Of a stretch of DNA of 7,602 nucleotides, positions 1 through 7,100 are shown piece after piece (position 1 is the first letter of the stretch; every line of letters begins with the position of its first letter). The notes beneath the pieces are model-generated. The model searched no databases and was not told the origin of the DNA. It saw only the letters and a program-made list of their open reading frames with translations. The stretch lies in assembly GCA_947445425.1 (NCBI GenBank), contig CANFFA010000099.1:1-7602 (forward strand). Reading direction: 5' to 3'. A program made the translations under genes and the position numbers. This DNA comes from Paludibacteraceae bacterium (GTDB lineage Bacteria; Bacteroidota; Bacteroidia; Bacteroidales; Paludibacteraceae).

Positions 1-428
1 GGATGCGTAGTAATTTTACCCTCTACATTTCCTTCAAAATAATGGGTATTTCCCTCTTTTATGAGTGCAATGACCGTGCGAAAACGAGCAATACGATTTG
101 TATTTTCGCCTAGTTTTTGCAGTACTTTTGTCATGTTGTTGAAGGCATTACATTCTTCCCCAGCATAACGTGCAGAGTAAACTCCAGGCTCACCATTCAG
201 TGCATCTATCTCCAGTCCAGTATCGTCTGCAAAACAGTCGACTCCAAATTTCTGGTGAATGTATTGTGCCTTCAACAAAGCATTGCCCTGCAGCGTATCA
301 GCTGTTTCAGGGATATCGTCAAAACAACCCAATTCAGCTAAACTCACGATGGTAAACTTAGGTTCCAGCATTGCCTTAACTTCGGCTAGTTTATGATTGT
401 TATTGGTAGCAAAAACGAGTCTTTTCAT
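1..428 (-). CDS. rdgB: XTP/dITP pyrophosphatase (RdgB/HAM1 family), C-terminus cut by window edge
   Basis: Reading leftward from the ATG at 428-426 gives 142 codons with no stop before the window edge. The family hydrolyses XTP, dITP and ITP to the monophosphate plus pyrophosphate in the cytoplasm, keeping deaminated purines out of DNA and RNA. Visible family motifs are the N-terminal nucleotide-binding [11 protein letters not shown] (residues 7-17), [14 protein letters not shown] (41-54), the metal/catalytic [10 protein letters not shown] (68-77) and [10 protein letters not shown] (81-90). Family members are about 190-200 residues, so roughly 50 residues, including the late GYDP and SHR motifs, lie beyond position 1. 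The start is clear because the conserved first strand follows it directly. It is transcribed divergently from the gene at 620, with a TAnnTTTG element at 459-466 on its own strand. No frameshift or missing residue is seen in the visible part. Confidence 0.96.
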   Translation of the reverse strand, partial: MKRLVFATNNNHKLAEVKAMLEPKFTIVSLAELGCFDDIPETADTLQGNALLKAQYIHQKFGVDCFADDTGLEIDALNGEPGVYSARYAGEECNAFNNMTKVLQKLGENTNRIARFRTVIALIKEGNTHYFEGNVEGKITTH

Positions 429-458
429 CCTTGGAGGGGTTTTTAAATCAACTGACTG

Positions 459-492
459 CAAAGATAAGTAATTCATAATTAATAATACACAA
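459..492 (-). promoter_or_regulatory. Bacteroidota-type promoter for rdgB
   Basis: On the minus strand positions 466-459 read TATCTTTG, a perfect match to the Bacteroidota -7 consensus TAnnTTTG. A TTG (492-490 on the minus strand) lies 23 bases upstream, at the long end of the spacing accepted for the -33 TTG. Transcription would begin near 452, giving a leader of about 25 bases before the rdgB ATG. This is a consensus match only. Confidence 0.5.
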
Positions 493-582
493 TTAGCAAA
501 GCTATTAGCTCAGAAAATAGTGCTCAAATGCAACAGTTTTTAGACTATTTTTATTATATCATTATATCCGAAAACATTTTGC

Positions 583-590
583 TAAATTTG
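583..590 (+). promoter_or_regulatory. -7 element (TAAATTTG) of the 620-3021 gene cluster
   Basis: TAAATTTG fits the Bacteroidota -7 consensus TAnnTTTG exactly and sits 29 bases before the ATG at 620, as expected for a short leader starting near 597. No TTG is present 17-23 bases upstream. That position instead holds a perfect tandem duplication of ATTATATC (553-560 and 561-568), which could be an activator or repressor site. The promoter call rests on the -7 element and its location only. Confidence 0.45.
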
Positions 591-619
591 CAACTAAATT
601 TTAAGTTATAGATTTTATC

Positions 620-1474
620 ATGATCAAAAACCTTGTTGTTTTATGTACTCTATTGATTGTTCTAAACACAAAAGCGCAACAAACTGAGGAACAAAAATAT
701 GCCTTGACCACTTCTGTTTCAACTGATGGGTTATCGATTGTCAGCATTGTAGACCCTTATCTCTCCCCTTTAAATTATAGTGGATTGGGTTATGTGTCGA
801 CAGATTTGGAGCGTCATTTTATTTCACCCAATACCCCTTTAATTTCCACTCAATATAATTCTGATTTTACCGTAGGGGTAACTTTAAATCCAACAGCAAC
901 AGCCACGATTTTATATTATGAAAGAAATTACGGGCGTGGATTTCACTATCATTTAAAGCCTCAAAGTGATACTCAGATATTATTGGGTGGCTTAATGGAT
1001 TTGGAGTTTGGTTTTAAGCAAAATAGTCGTAATATCAATAATCCAATCGCTTTTGATTTGTCAAGCAATTTGAATTTATCAGGGATCCTCATGCATGATT
1101 TTATTTTATTTAAAAGAACCATGCAGCTACAGTTAAAATTGGAAACGCCTTTACTTGGAAGTATGTTTGTACCGCTACAAGGGTCTTCCTATTATGAAAT
1201 GTTTCTATTGGGGGACTTATCCAATACACTACATTTCAGCTCTTTGCACAATAAGATAGGAATTAATGAAACGATATCATTGGATATACCCTTTAATCAT
1301 TCAGTTTGGCGAATTGGGATGAATTACCATAACTTAAAATACAAAGCAAACCATATGGTATTTAGAAGAACAGAATTTAGTTTGATTGCAGGAACTACTT
1401 TTGATTTTATGACTTTTGCTGGCCGAAAAAACAAGGCACCTAAGAATTTTATATCAACTAAAGAGATTTTATGA
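620..1474 (+). CDS. Secreted DUF3316-like protein, putative outer-membrane beta-barrel
   Basis: The 284-residue product begins with a clear Sec signal peptide: Lys3, hydrophobic residues 5-15, and probable cleavage after Ala19 (TKA|QQ). The rest has no hydrophobic helix and is rich in short alternating, aromatic-containing stretches, for example around 95-112, 119-133, 149-175, 212-225 and 228-265, as in outer-membrane beta-barrels. YLSPLNYSG (47-55), an RGFHYH stretch (107-111), NNPIAF (140-145), LLGSMFVPLQGSSYYEMF (178-195) and HFSSLHNKIG (205-214) resemble my recollection of Bacteroidota DUF3316 proteins, which have no known function; this assignment was not searched. It is the first gene of a likely operon. 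Its stop overlaps the start of the S41 peptidase lipoprotein gene (ATGA), implying translational coupling and possibly a shared envelope role. No enzymatic motif is visible. The coding call is firm, the family call moderate, and the barrel topology is inference. Confidence 0.8.
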   Translation: MIKNLVVLCTLLIVLNTKAQQTEEQKYALTTSVSTDGLSIVSIVDPYLSPLNYSGLGYVSTDLERHFISPNTPLISTQYNSDFTVGVTLNPTATATILYYERNYGRGFHYHLKPQSDTQILLGGLMDLEFGFKQNSRNINNPIAFDLSSNLNLSGILMHDFILFKRTMQLQLKLETPLLGSMFVPLQGSSYYEMFLLGDLSNTLHFSSLHNKIGINETISLDIPFNHSVWRIGMNYHNLKYKANHMVFRRTEFSLIAGTTFDFMTFAGRKNKAPKNFISTKEIL

Positions 1475-2487
1475 TTAAAGAATTGTCAAAACACATCCTC
1501 CCTATATTTATTATCATCAGGCTTTTCTCCTCTTGTATAGAAGAGCCGAAATTGGCACCCAATACTGCCGAAGGTAATTTTGAAGCACTTTGGAATATCA
1601 TTGATACCCGATATTGCTATCTTGATTACAAGCACATTAATTGGGACTCCATTCACATTGTGTACAAAAAAGAATTATTAAAAGATACCACTGAAGAGGG
1701 AGTTTTTGACTGTATGGATCGAATGTTAGATGAACTAAAGGACGGTCATGTGAATCTTTATTCTGATTTTAACCGCAGCCGTTATTGGAAATGGTATACC
1801 GATTACCCGTCAAATTTCAGTTCGTCTATCATCAACTCGGACCAATATTTAGGTCAAAACTACAGAATTGCTGGAGGATTAAAATATGCTAAAATTGCAA
1901 ATGGGACGATAGGCTATGTCTATTATGGTGATTTTATGGCTTCTTTTTCCGAAGCCAATGTGAGTAGTATTTTTAAGTATTTTTCTACTTGTAAGGGACT
2001 TATACTAGATGTCCGTAACAATGGTGGCGGTTCACTGGCCTATTCTGAACAATTGGCATCCTACTTTTTCGAGAATGAAACCCTAACCGGTTATATGTGC
2101 CATAAAACGGGGAATGGACACAACAGTTTTTCGAAACCATTTGCAATAAAAACCCCTGCCAACAAAGATGTAAATTGGCAAAGACCCGTAATGGTGCTTA
2201 CCAATCGCTTGTCGTACAGTGCAACGAATGATTTTGTGAATAGAATGAAAATGTCTCCTCATGCTAAAATCATAGGTGATAAAACGGGTGGAGGTGGTGG
2301 AATGCCGCTTTCGAGCGAGTTGCCCAATGGATGGATGGTACGCTTTTCGGCTGTACCGATGTATAATACCAAGATGGAAAATACTGAATGGGGAATTGAT
2401 CCTGACGTGAGTGATAGTATAACTGTAGGGGACAGGGCAAAAAATATAGACACCATCATTGAAAGAGCAATTTCACTTATAGAATAG
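1471..2487 (+). CDS. S41-family peptidase, probable surface lipoprotein (tricorn-like, no PDZ)
   Basis: This 338-residue S41 peptidase has a lipoprotein signal: a hydrophobic stretch to residue 19, then SSC with Cys22 as the likely lipidation site. Cys22 is followed by IEE, whose acidic pair resembles the surface-export signal of Bacteroidota lipoproteins. The order of motifs is a helical N-terminal region (34-90), LKDGHVNLYSDF (89-100) with His93, IGYVYYGDF (147-154), GLILDVRNNGGG (176-187), the nucleophile region LTNRLSYSATNDF (243-255) with Ser250, GDKTGGGGG (269-277), and TEWGIDPD (305-312) with Glu306. Prc/CtpA enzymes have a lysine 25 residues after the serine; here that position is Gly275. 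His93, Ser250 and Glu306 could instead form a tricorn-type Ser-His-Glu set. Only about 55 residues separate His93 from the core strand, too few for a PDZ domain. It overlaps the upstream gene by ATGA and ends 3 bases before the next. The substrate is unknown. Confidence 0.92.
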   Translation: MIKELSKHILPIFIIIRLFSSCIEEPKLAPNTAEGNFEALWNIIDTRYCYLDYKHINWDSIHIVYKKELLKDTTEEGVFDCMDRMLDELKDGHVNLYSDFNRSRYWKWYTDYPSNFSSSIINSDQYLGQNYRIAGGLKYAKIANGTIGYVYYGDFMASFSEANVSSIFKYFSTCKGLILDVRNNGGGSLAYSEQLASYFFENETLTGYMCHKTGNGHNSFSKPFAIKTPANKDVNWQRPVMVLTNRLSYSATNDFVNRMKMSPHAKIIGDKTGGGGGMPLSSELPNGWMVRFSAVPMYNTKMENTEWGIDPDVSDSITVGDRAKNIDTIIERAISLIE

Positions 2488-2490
2488 AGG

Positions 2491-3021
2491 ATGAAAAAAT
2501 TAAAAATTACAGAGATGAGTCGGCTATCTGCCGAAGCCTTTAAGGTTGAGAAGAAAAGCCCTTTGGTAGTAGTATTGGACAATGTAAGAAGTTTGCACAA
2601 TGTAGGTTCTGTGTTTCGGACCGCAGATGCTTTTTTGGTAGAAGCGGTTTATTTGTGCGGAATTACGAGTACGCCCCCCCATGCTGAAATCCATAAAACA
2701 GCTTTGGGTGCTGAACATACAGTTGATTGGACCTATTTCGAAGATACTCATGTAACTGTAGATAAGCTTAAAGCAGAGGGTTACACGGTTTTTGCAATAG
2801 AACAGGCGGTTGGAAGTACTTTGTTGCCTGATTTAGAATTAGATTTGACCAAAAAATATGCAGTCATTTTGGGAAATGAAGTGAAAGGTGTTCAGCAAAC
2901 AGTGGTAGACGCTTGTCATGGCTGTATTGAAATACCACAATTTGGAACCAAACATTCGCTGAATGTGAGTGTAACGGGTGGTATCATTATTTGGGAGTTT
3001 TTTCGGAAGTTAAACCCCTAA
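2491..3021 (+). CDS. SpoU/TrmH-family RNA 2'-O-methyltransferase
   Basis: The 176-residue product is a single SPOUT (alpha/beta-knot) domain that transfers methyl from S-adenosylmethionine to a ribose 2'-OH of RNA in the cytoplasm. All three SpoU motifs are intact: motif 1 NVGSVFRTADAF (37-48) with catalytic Arg43, motif 2 ILGNEVKGV (126-134) with Glu130, and motif 3 IPQFGTKHSLNVSVTGGI (148-165) with Ser156 and Asn158. It lacks the N-terminal substrate-binding extension of RlmB and is close in size to compact TrmL/TrmH-type enzymes, so the target (tRNA or rRNA nucleotide) cannot be named. The start at 2491 is preferred over Met9 because the basic leader before RLSAEAF is usual in related Bacteroidota proteins. 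It begins 3 bases after the peptidase stop, so it is probably cotranscribed. A run of seven C (2674-2680) lies in frame. The last residues, NP, and the stop codon fall inside a CCCCTAAA repeat element. Confidence 0.94.
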   Translation: MKKLKITEMSRLSAEAFKVEKKSPLVVVLDNVRSLHNVGSVFRTADAFLVEAVYLCGITSTPPHAEIHKTALGAEHTVDWTYFEDTHVTVDKLKAEGYTVFAIEQAVGSTLLPDLELDLTKKYAVILGNEVKGVQQTVVDACHGCIEIPQFGTKHSLNVSVTGGIIIWEFFRKLNP

Positions 3022-3044
3022 ACCCCTAGCCCCTAAAGGGGAAT
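3011..3044 (+). repeat. CCCCTAAA repeat element with CCCC-TAAA-GGGG hairpin
   Basis: Three CCCCTA units start at 3015, 3023 and 3030, and the last continues into GGGG (3038-3041), forming a 4-bp CCCC/GGGG stem with a TAAA loop. Elements of the CCCCTAAAGGGG kind are familiar intergenic repeats in Bacteroidota genomes (recollection). The element starts inside the methyltransferase gene and provides its stop codon TAA (3019-3021). It may act as a weak terminator, although no T-tract follows. Confidence 0.6.
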
Positions 3045-3127
3045 TGGATTAATTGGTTAAGAACATATTCTATATTGACAAAAAAAACTGAAGAGGAAAA
3101 TTACAATTAAAAAACAAAGCTGGTTAT

Positions 3128-3466
3128 ATGGATTGGAGAGACAAATTAAACGGTGTAAAATCAGAATTGCCTCAAGTTGAGGAGACTGTAGTGGAATCGA
3201 ATATTGCGAGTGCCACAAAAAAGCTACAAAAGGAACCACTGCGAGTAGAGCTGGACAAAAGGAATGGAAAGCCTGCTACTCTGGTGACCGAATATCAAGG
3301 TTCGGATGATGAGTTGAAGGAATTGGCTAAAACGCTTAAAGTAAAATGCGGTGCCGGCGGTTCTTCACGTGATGGGGAGATTTTGGTGCAAGGGGATTTC
3401 AGGGTGAAAATTGCGGAATTGCTTTTAGGAATGGGCTTTAAAGTAAAGCGGATTAATTTCAAGTGA
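3128..3466 (+). CDS. yciH: Translation initiation factor SUI1/eIF1 family (YciH)
   Basis: The 112-residue protein has a charged, probably flexible N-terminal part (1-36) and a SUI1 domain (about 37-112). The domain shows RVELDKRNGKPATLVTEY (39-56), then an ELKELAKTLKVKCGAGGSS segment (62-80), the R81-DGEI turn and a VQGDFRVKIAELLLGMGFKVKRI C-terminal region (87-109). These match bacterial YciH, a homologue of eukaryotic eIF1 thought to influence start-codon fidelity on the 30S subunit and reported in E. coli as a stress-associated inhibitor of translation initiation. Length is normal for the family in Bacteroidota. The ATG at 3128 is preceded by an A-rich stretch with no Shine-Dalgarno site, as usual for the phylum. 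It is separated from the methyltransferase by the CCCCTAAA element and about 100 bases of AT-rich DNA, so it may have its own promoter; I saw no clear consensus match there. Confidence 0.95.
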   Translation: MDWRDKLNGVKSELPQVEETVVESNIASATKKLQKEPLRVELDKRNGKPATLVTEYQGSDDELKELAKTLKVKCGAGGSSRDGEILVQGDFRVKIAELLLGMGFKVKRINFK

Positions 3467-3548
3467 TGGTTTTGAGATAGAAGTATAAACGTCATTATCA
3501 AAAAATAGCTTATATTTACATTACACATGGTTCACTAAAATTTATATT

Positions 3549-3791
3549 ATGAAACGAGTTGATATTTTACGTGATAATATTATTGATAAATTGATGACAA
3601 TTTCAAACGCAGATTATTTGTCAGCACTTTACCAATTGATGGAAAACAGTTCTAAAGACAGGAATATAGTAGAACTGTCGGAAGCACAAGTTCAATTACT
3701 AAAACTGAGTGAGTCGGATATCGAAAATGGTCATTTGATTTCACAAAATGATTTGGATAAAATGGACTTGAAATGGCTAAAAGAATTGTAG
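3549..3791 (+). CDS. Type II antitoxin (RelB/ParD-like) of the ParE module
   Basis: This 80-residue acidic protein lies directly before and overlaps a ParE-type toxin gene by 19 bases, the usual gene order for a type II toxin-antitoxin pair. The N-terminal half (residues 6-33) looks helical and may be the dimerisation region. Residues 43-60 (LSEAQVQLLKLSESDIEN), then GHLISQNDLDKMDLKWLKEL (61-80), match the pattern of Bacteroidota ParE-partner antitoxins, whose C-terminal segment wraps the toxin. No clear ribbon-helix-helix sequence is visible, so DNA binding and autorepression are inferred from the module type. The upstream 82-base gap contains TATATTTA (3511-3518), one mismatch from the -7 consensus TAnnTTTG, as a weak promoter candidate. 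The antitoxin should neutralise the toxin by direct binding and be the less stable partner. The assignment rests mainly on context. Confidence 0.85.
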   Translation: MKRVDILRDNIIDKLMTISNADYLSALYQLMENSSKDRNIVELSEAQVQLLKLSESDIENGHLISQNDLDKMDLKWLKEL

Positions 3792-4078
3792 TCTGGACTA
3801 TGACCGCCACAAAACAAAGGCGGATGATATTGAAGTATTGGACAGAAAAGAATGGTTCGACTGTATTTGCGGAGAAGTTGATTTCCCTTATTAAAGAACG
3901 CATTCATATGATTGAATTTCATCCATTTGCGTATAAAGCAACCACCTATCTTGATGTTAGAGTTTCCTCACTCGGACATTTTAGTATCTATTACAGAATT
4001 ACAGAAAAGGAGATAATAATACTTGCTTTTTGGGATAATAGGAGAGAACCAAGTAAGGTATTGGCCGAGCTTATGTGA
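3773..4078 (+). CDS. ParE-type toxin of the RelE/ParE superfamily
   Basis: The 101-residue basic protein fits the RelE/ParE fold: a first strand KRIVVWT (3-9), two helices (11-25 and 31-50) and a C-terminal sheet. The most telling segment is 61-95, with DVRVSSLGHFSIYYRIT followed by EIIILAFWDNRREPSKV, matching the ParE pattern of an arginine strand, an aromatic YYR strand and the terminal WD-x-RR-x-P. ParE toxins poison DNA gyrase and cause double-strand breaks, whereas RelE relatives cleave mRNA on ribosomes; the WDNRREP ending favours the ParE side, but the target is not proven. The start at 3773 includes the conserved first strand; a start at Met10 would remove it. It overlaps the antitoxin gene by 19 bases in a different frame. 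The gene appears intact. It lies 90 bases before the helicase-nuclease gene. Confidence 0.9.
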   Translation: MAKRIVVWTMTATKQRRMILKYWTEKNGSTVFAEKLISLIKERIHMIEFHPFAYKATTYLDVRVSSLGHFSIYYRITEKEIIILAFWDNRREPSKVLAELM

Positions 4079-4080
4079 TT

Positions 4081-4113
4081 TTTGAGTCAGTAAAATGACA
4101 ATTCCTAGCTTTA
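4081..4113 (+). promoter_or_regulatory. Candidate promoter for the helicase-nuclease gene
   Basis: TTTG at 4081-4084 and TAGCTTTA at 4106-4113 are separated by 21 bases, an acceptable -33/-7 spacing for Bacteroidota. The -7 element misses the consensus TAnnTTTG at its last base. Initiation would fall near 4120, about 50 bases before the ATG at 4169. Confidence 0.3.
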
Positions 4114-4132
4114 ATTTACCCACTCACCTTAT

Positions 4133-4162
4133 TTATGCATTGTAAATTATGCATTATGAATT
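4133..4162 (+). repeat. TTATG(C/A)ATT short repeats before the helicase start
   Basis: TTATGCATT occurs at 4133-4141 and 4147-4155, and TTATGAATT overlaps the latter at 4154-4162. The inverted copy AATTCATAA is at 470-478 in the other large intergenic region. AT-rich repeats of the ATTATGAATT kind are common between genes in Bacteroidota (recollection). The repeats also create a nine-codon ATG-initiated frame, 4135-4164, ending 4 bases before the helicase start codon. Confidence 0.5.
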
Positions 4163-4168
4163 AACATT

Positions 4169-7100
4169 ATGCTCAACATCTATCGCGCCTCAGCCGGTTC
4201 CGGCAAAACCTATCGCCTTACCCAAGATTATATTCATTTACTGTTTCAACCCAAGGAACGGGCACACCGTCACATTCTGGCAGTAACTTTTACTAACAAG
4301 GCCACCGATGAGATGAAGACGCGTATTCTCAAAGAATTACACGCTTTAGCGCTGGGTGAAAAGTCAGACTATCGGCAGGGTTTGGTAGAGAAATTTCGCC
4401 TTGATGAATCGGCAGTAAATGCTCGTGCCAAGCACATCCTCACCACTATTCTCCACGACTACTCCTCCTTCTCAATTAGTACCATTGATAAATTTTTCCA
4501 ACAAGTAATCCGCTCCTTTGCTCGGGATATTGGGGTACATGGAGGATATAATTTGGAATTAGACAGTAGTTCTACCTTGGAACAATCCGTGGATAATCTA
4601 TTTATGGATCTCTCCAAACCTGAAAATAAACAGTTATTACAATGGCTTACCCAATTTGCAGAAGAGCGCATTGAACAGTCCGAAAACTGGAACATGCGGG
4701 GGAGCATCATTGGTTTGGGAAAAGAAGTTTTCAAAGAGAGCTACCAACACAAGGCGGAAGATACGAACAAGAAGCTCCACGAACGTGAATTCTTAAGCAA
4801 TTATCGTAAGAATTTACGAGGTATTAAAACCGAATTCGAAGCTAAACTAAAGAAAACAGCCACAGAAGCTTTGCGCATCATCGTTTTGAATGGACTTGAA
4901 TTAGATCAGTTTAAAGGTGGATCGCGTTCTGCAATGAAAACCTTAGAAAAGCTTCAAAGTGGGGCAGTTGAGGCCAGTGCTACTTTTCTAGCTTTGGCCA
5001 ATGGAGTAGAAAATTGTTATACAAAAACGACACCAAAAGAAATTATTTCAGTAATTGAAAGGGCATATGGGGATGGCTTGCAAACTGCTCTTGCTGCAAT
5101 AACTGAAATGCTCAAGGTCGATATCATTACTTACAATTCTGCCATTTTAGTATTAAAGCATATCAATACCCTCGGTATTTTATCCGATTTGGCAGTGCAA
5201 ATCAAAAAGCTCACCGATGAGCAGAACACCATGCTTATTTCGGATACAAATCTGATGCTCAATAAGATTATTGACAATAGTGACGCCCCTTTTGTTTACG
5301 AGAAAACTGGTATTCACATTGAAAACTTCATGATTGATGAATTTCAGGATACTTCTACCTTGCAATGGAAAAATTTTCATCCGCTCTTGGCAAACAGTTT
5401 GGCGGCGGGTAGATTTAACCTTGTGGTTGGGGATGTGAAACAAAGCATTTACCGCTGGCGTAATTCGGATTGGAAACTTTTGGACGAACAAATTCTGACT
5501 GATTTTCGTCCCGAACAGATGAACGAGGAGAACCTGGAAACCAACTGGCGCAGTGATAGAAACATTGTGGATTTCAACAACTCATTTTTCTACAGAGCCG
5601 CTCATTTATTGCAAGCTAAACTCAATGATAATCTGAAAGAAGTACTTCCTATCTATCCGAACTTAGAAGCTACAACCCATAAAATTGAACATGCTTACGC
5701 CAACATTCATCAAAAAACATCGCCTAAAGCTGGAATAGGTAGAGTGAAAGTCAGTTTCATCGAAAGAGATGAAAATGAAGAAGGATGGAAGAGTGAGAGC
5801 TTGGATCGTTTACCCGCTATTTTGGAAAATCTTCAAGACCAAGGTTATCGTGCCGGTGACATCGCTGTTTTGGTGCGAAAGAATGAAGAGGAACAGCAGG
5901 TTATTCATAAATTATTGAATTATAAAACAACAGTTCAAGCGCAGTCGAAATATTGTTACGACATCATGGGCAATGATGGTTTGTTGATTGGTGCGGCGGC
6001 TTCCATTCGATTTGTCTTGGGTATTTTACAACTGTTCGTTAATCCCTCCGACAGTATTCAACAAACCATTGTCAATTACGAATATGCACGAGGGAAGCAA
6101 AAGAGAACAGAAAATGAAGCTTTGAATGCCTGTTTTACAAATGCTGAAACGCAATTTGAAGGAGTGTCAGCTCTTTTTACAGACCTTGAAAATGAACGTT
6201 TGCTTGAATTGAAACATAGTTCCTTATTCGGGATGGTTGAGCAAATCATAGCACTTTTTGATATCGGATCTTGGCACAATGAAGCTGTTTATGTACAAGC
6301 ATTTCAAGATGTGGTGTTTCGTTTTTCGAACAATAAAACAGCAGATTTAAATAGCTTTTTAAATTGGTGGAAAAAGAATGGAGTTAAACAGTGTATTTCT
6401 ACTCCTGACCATCAGAATGCTATGCGCATCATGACGGTTCATAAATCTAAAGGATTAGATTTCAAAGTAGTAATTGTGCCTTTTTGCGATTGGGATGTAG
6501 ATAGTAAAATGCGCAATATCCTTTGGTGCGAACCGACAATTGCACCTTTTAATGAGCTACCACTTTTACCAATAGAATATGGTGCTAAATTGGGAAATTC
6601 AATTTTTGCTGAAAGTTATTTCGATGAACAAATGCACCAATATATCGATAGTCTAAATGTGGCGTATGTTGCTTTTACGCGGGCTAAAAATGAACTGATC
6701 TGTTTAGCACCAGCTCCGAAAAAGGAGGTGGAAGGACTGGACAAGATCAACTCTTTGTCGGCTTTATTGATGAGCTGTTTTCAAGTAGCAACACCAGGTT
6801 TGGATGAAACAATTATACCTTTAACAGCTTCTTATCTTACGGATGAAAAGATTTTTGAATTGGGTGAGCCGACTCTTCCCATTTATAAAGAGAAACCGAA
6901 CAGTGATATCAATCAAAAAGTAAATGCTTATCCATCGGTTAGTTATACCAATCGCTTACGCATTCGCCATCAAAGTGCTGATTATTGGCTACAAAGCCAA
7001 GAAATATCCGAAAGCAAGCTGAATTATGGAATTATCATGCACGATATTTTGAAATTGATTGTTCGCAAATCCGATCAAAGCAAGGCCATACTTGACATGG

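Noticed and set aside
117..355. Two overlapping plus-strand open frames of 74 and 61 codons
   Set aside because: They lie wholly within rdgB on the opposite strand and show no domain-like sequence; the minus-strand reading has clear RdgB motifs.
429..445. CCCCTCCAAGG just upstream of the rdgB start as another CCCCTAAAGGGG-type repeat
   Set aside because: Only part of the pattern is present and the second arm is missing, so the match is too weak to annotate.
2674..2680. Seven-C run as a phase-variation switch in the methyltransferase
   Set aside because: The run is short, in frame, encodes two prolines in a conserved stretch, and a housekeeping RNA methyltransferase is an unlikely phase-variable gene.
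2259..2751. Minus-strand open frames of 113 and 75 codons across the peptidase/methyltransferase junction
   Set aside because: Both overlap strongly supported plus-strand genes, have no recognisable motif and look like antisense shadows.
3015..3041. Telomere-like CCCCTAAA units or a G-quadruplex
   Set aside because: The minus strand offers only three G4 runs, and resemblance to eukaryotic telomere repeats is coincidental; a dispersed bacterial repeat explains it better.
3652..3922. Minus-strand open frames opposite the toxin-antitoxin genes
   Set aside because: They are antisense to both TA genes, which have convincing family features and standard overlap; no antisense promoter was seen.
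5180..6279. Minus-strand open frames (103 and 67 codons) inside the helicase gene
   Set aside because: They are antisense to conserved helicase sequence, without motifs or promoter.
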